NCBI GenBank assembly: GCA_000469685.2 | Contig: LS997562.1 | Coordinates: forward strand, 30,231,928 to 30,295,927 | Reading direction: 5' to 3' | Source of the DNA: Haemonchus contortus | Lineage: Eukaryota; Nematoda; Chromadorea; Rhabditida; Trichostrongylidae | Length of the DNA: 64,000 nt | Shown: in pieces, positions 62,346-64,000 of the stretch | Layout of the letters: each line of letters starts with the position of its first letter | Numbering within the stretch: position 1 is the first letter of the stretch | Notes under the pieces: model-generated | Databases searched by the model: none | What the model was told of the DNA's origin: nothing | The model's input: the letters and a program-made list of their open reading frames with translations, nothing else | Program-made: the position numbers and the translations under genes

Positions 62346-64000
62346 CCATACTTATCGTGAACTGTGGTACCTACAACTGGACATTTAAACATTTGATCCC
62401 ATTTCGCAATGCAGCTGTCATTTGTCAGCTTCAGTCAGTACCAGTTTGAACATTCTACAAGTTTGCATTACTAATGGGTGTTCCGCGCAGCAATGTGCTT
62501 GAGCCAAACTCGTGAAGTTCGTAGTGCACGTAGATATTGGGATGGTTTATCCGAATTCCATCAGCAGAGTGACCTTGTGGTAATAATAATGAATCTAGTC
62601 GAATAAATTAATTGCAATACGGCAATATACCATGAGCATACTCGTATATTAGTACCGGCCCCAACCTGCTTTTTGCGGCATCTATTTATAGGCACGTGTG
62701 GAAAACACAAAAAACGAAAGGTCCCGCGGTTAAGACATGGCTAGGCTGAAAGAAGCCAATCAGTCGTTTTGTATCATTCAATGTAAATATTCGATGATAT
62801 GTACAAAGGGTTCGGTTACTAACATTTCCAACGAATTCTGTTGAATTAAAATGGCCCAGTAATGAGCAACGGATGTCTCTGATTTGCCTTTCGCTCTAAT
62901 GCAATTATCATATCGAATTTCGACTATAAGCTCTTTATGCTCGTCGCTTTAAGGAGTAGCGGGTCAAATTGCACCATGGCCAACATTATGCTTTCAATAG
63001 TGCAATGGTGAAGTTTCGGCCAAAATCGCAATTAATTTAGAGAATCCTAGTGGCATCCAATGTGTATTCTCATGAGAATATGGGTTTTTAAGGAAATTCT
63101 CGAATCTGCGAGTTGCGTCACGCATGCGGTTTGTAACTAGGCGTCAATTGTGGGACGATGGCAGCATAAGTGATTAGGCCATTATTGCATAAGCTGAGCA
63201 AACAGCCATAATGTCGTCGCATCACGAAATCGCGGCCGACATAGTATATGGAGCATTATCATGCAGCTTTCAGAATTCATTATGCTGAAGCAATGCGGGC
63301 GCTGTGATTGCTTGCGGCAGCCTCACCTTCATTTCTCGATAAACGAGATTGGTTCTGCACACAGTCGTCATCATCTTGAAAACAGTTTTGGTTGAGAGTT
63401 TTCAAAGTGGTCCAACCGGTAATTGATTGGTGTTCGAGCAACCTTATTTGTTCGTGAAGATGGTTCGTAGATGAGGGCATTATTTCCAAATGGTCCCTGG
63501 GTGGTTGAAATGTCGCTTTTCATCGGACGAAGACGATTGATCGTGCGATCCGCGTTGATCGTTTTACATTGTGGGCTTTCAGCAGCGCACTGTGTTGGCT
63601 GCTGGCTGGCTGCCGTTCACATTTGTCATCGTCCGAAGAAAGGCGAATTTGTATCGCGCACTATATAATATGACTGCGTTGGCGAACACGCGGTCAGCCT
63701 TTGTGCTGAAACAACACGAACGAGCACCAATGGGTGCAGGCGGCGGCTGTTACTGTAACGGCTAGTGCCTTGGTGAGAATTATTAATGTGCTATGCGCTT
63801 GAGCCTGCTCTATCATCTTCTCTCACTGTCACAAATTGGAGAGAAAGTCGTTTTTTCATCAGGAAAGGTTCCTTGAATCCTAAACGTTTTCTGGGAGGCA
63901 TCTCTTCACCTGGGTATAGATTCTGGAGGAAAGAATTGAGATGGAGAAAATGTTCACCAATTCACCAGCCTCAGTGCAAGGTGCAAGTGGGAAGCTTCTG

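Larger units (their letters stand above)
56863..64000. other. 7.1 kb without a recognised exon; probably ubql-1 intron or downstream DNA
   Basis: The UBA-coding end of ubql-1 is not visible here on the plus strand. I see no MGF-type motif. The region contains tRNA-like sequences (59919-59996 and about 60932-61005), a block sharing AGGGCGTTATAAG with 22110-22180 (near 60218), and the dispersed repeat at 61985-62345. Frames on either strand (for example 60669-60854 minus) are not recognised. Confidence 0.5.

Overview
This is a chromosomal window from a nematode, most likely a clade V (Rhabditina) species of the strongylid or hookworm type. The genes are split into many small exons. Most introns begin GT(A/G) and end in the worm acceptor TTTCAG, and AG acceptors lie a few bases before start codons, as expected for trans-splicing. 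All recognisable proteins have close Caenorhabditis orthologues. Introns are long and filled with decayed repeats, which is typical of strongylids and unlike the compact C. elegans genome. The species is not identified.

Layout. 1-8.5 kb: no supported gene except a candidate 5' exon at 6199. It holds two copies of a 1.0-kb sequence that are more than 99% identical and lie 3.73 kb apart, plus a long near-perfect foldback. 8.5-17.2 kb (+): complete puromycin-sensitive aminopeptidase (pam-1-like), 21 coding exons, about 903 aa. 17.2-22.5 kb: intergenic, with a decayed mariner transposase end and a second foldback. 22.5-22.9 kb (+): small secreted saposin-like (caenopore type) protein. 24.3-38.0 kb (-): chd-1-like chromatin remodeller. 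Its predicted first exon is separated from the rest by an intron of about 6.2 kb that contains a 168-bp tandem array with higher-order structure. 39.1-50.5 kb (-): pdi-3/ERp57-like protein disulfide isomerase, 10 exons, first intron 7.2 kb. 51.3-56.9 kb (+): ubql-1-like ubiquilin, divergent from pdi-3 across an 0.88-kb GC-rich interval. Its last exon or exons, with the UBA domain, were not found. One of its introns carries a non-autonomous piggyBac-like element with intact ends and TTAA duplications. 57-64 kb: no gene recognised, only repeats and tRNA-like sequences.

How the genes relate. pdi-3 (disulfide formation in the ER), ubql-1 (delivery of ubiquitinated proteins to the proteasome) and pam-1 (trimming of peptides in the cytosol) all serve protein quality control. 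They are separate transcription units and I see no evidence of an operon. pdi-3 followed by chd-1 on the same strand matches, from memory, adjacent genes in C. elegans, so that order looks like conserved microsynteny.

Exon borders were read by eye from reading frame, splice sites and family conservation. Phases add up throughout pam-1, pdi-3, spp and ubql-1. chd-1 keeps one unresolved junction and an uncertain 3' end.
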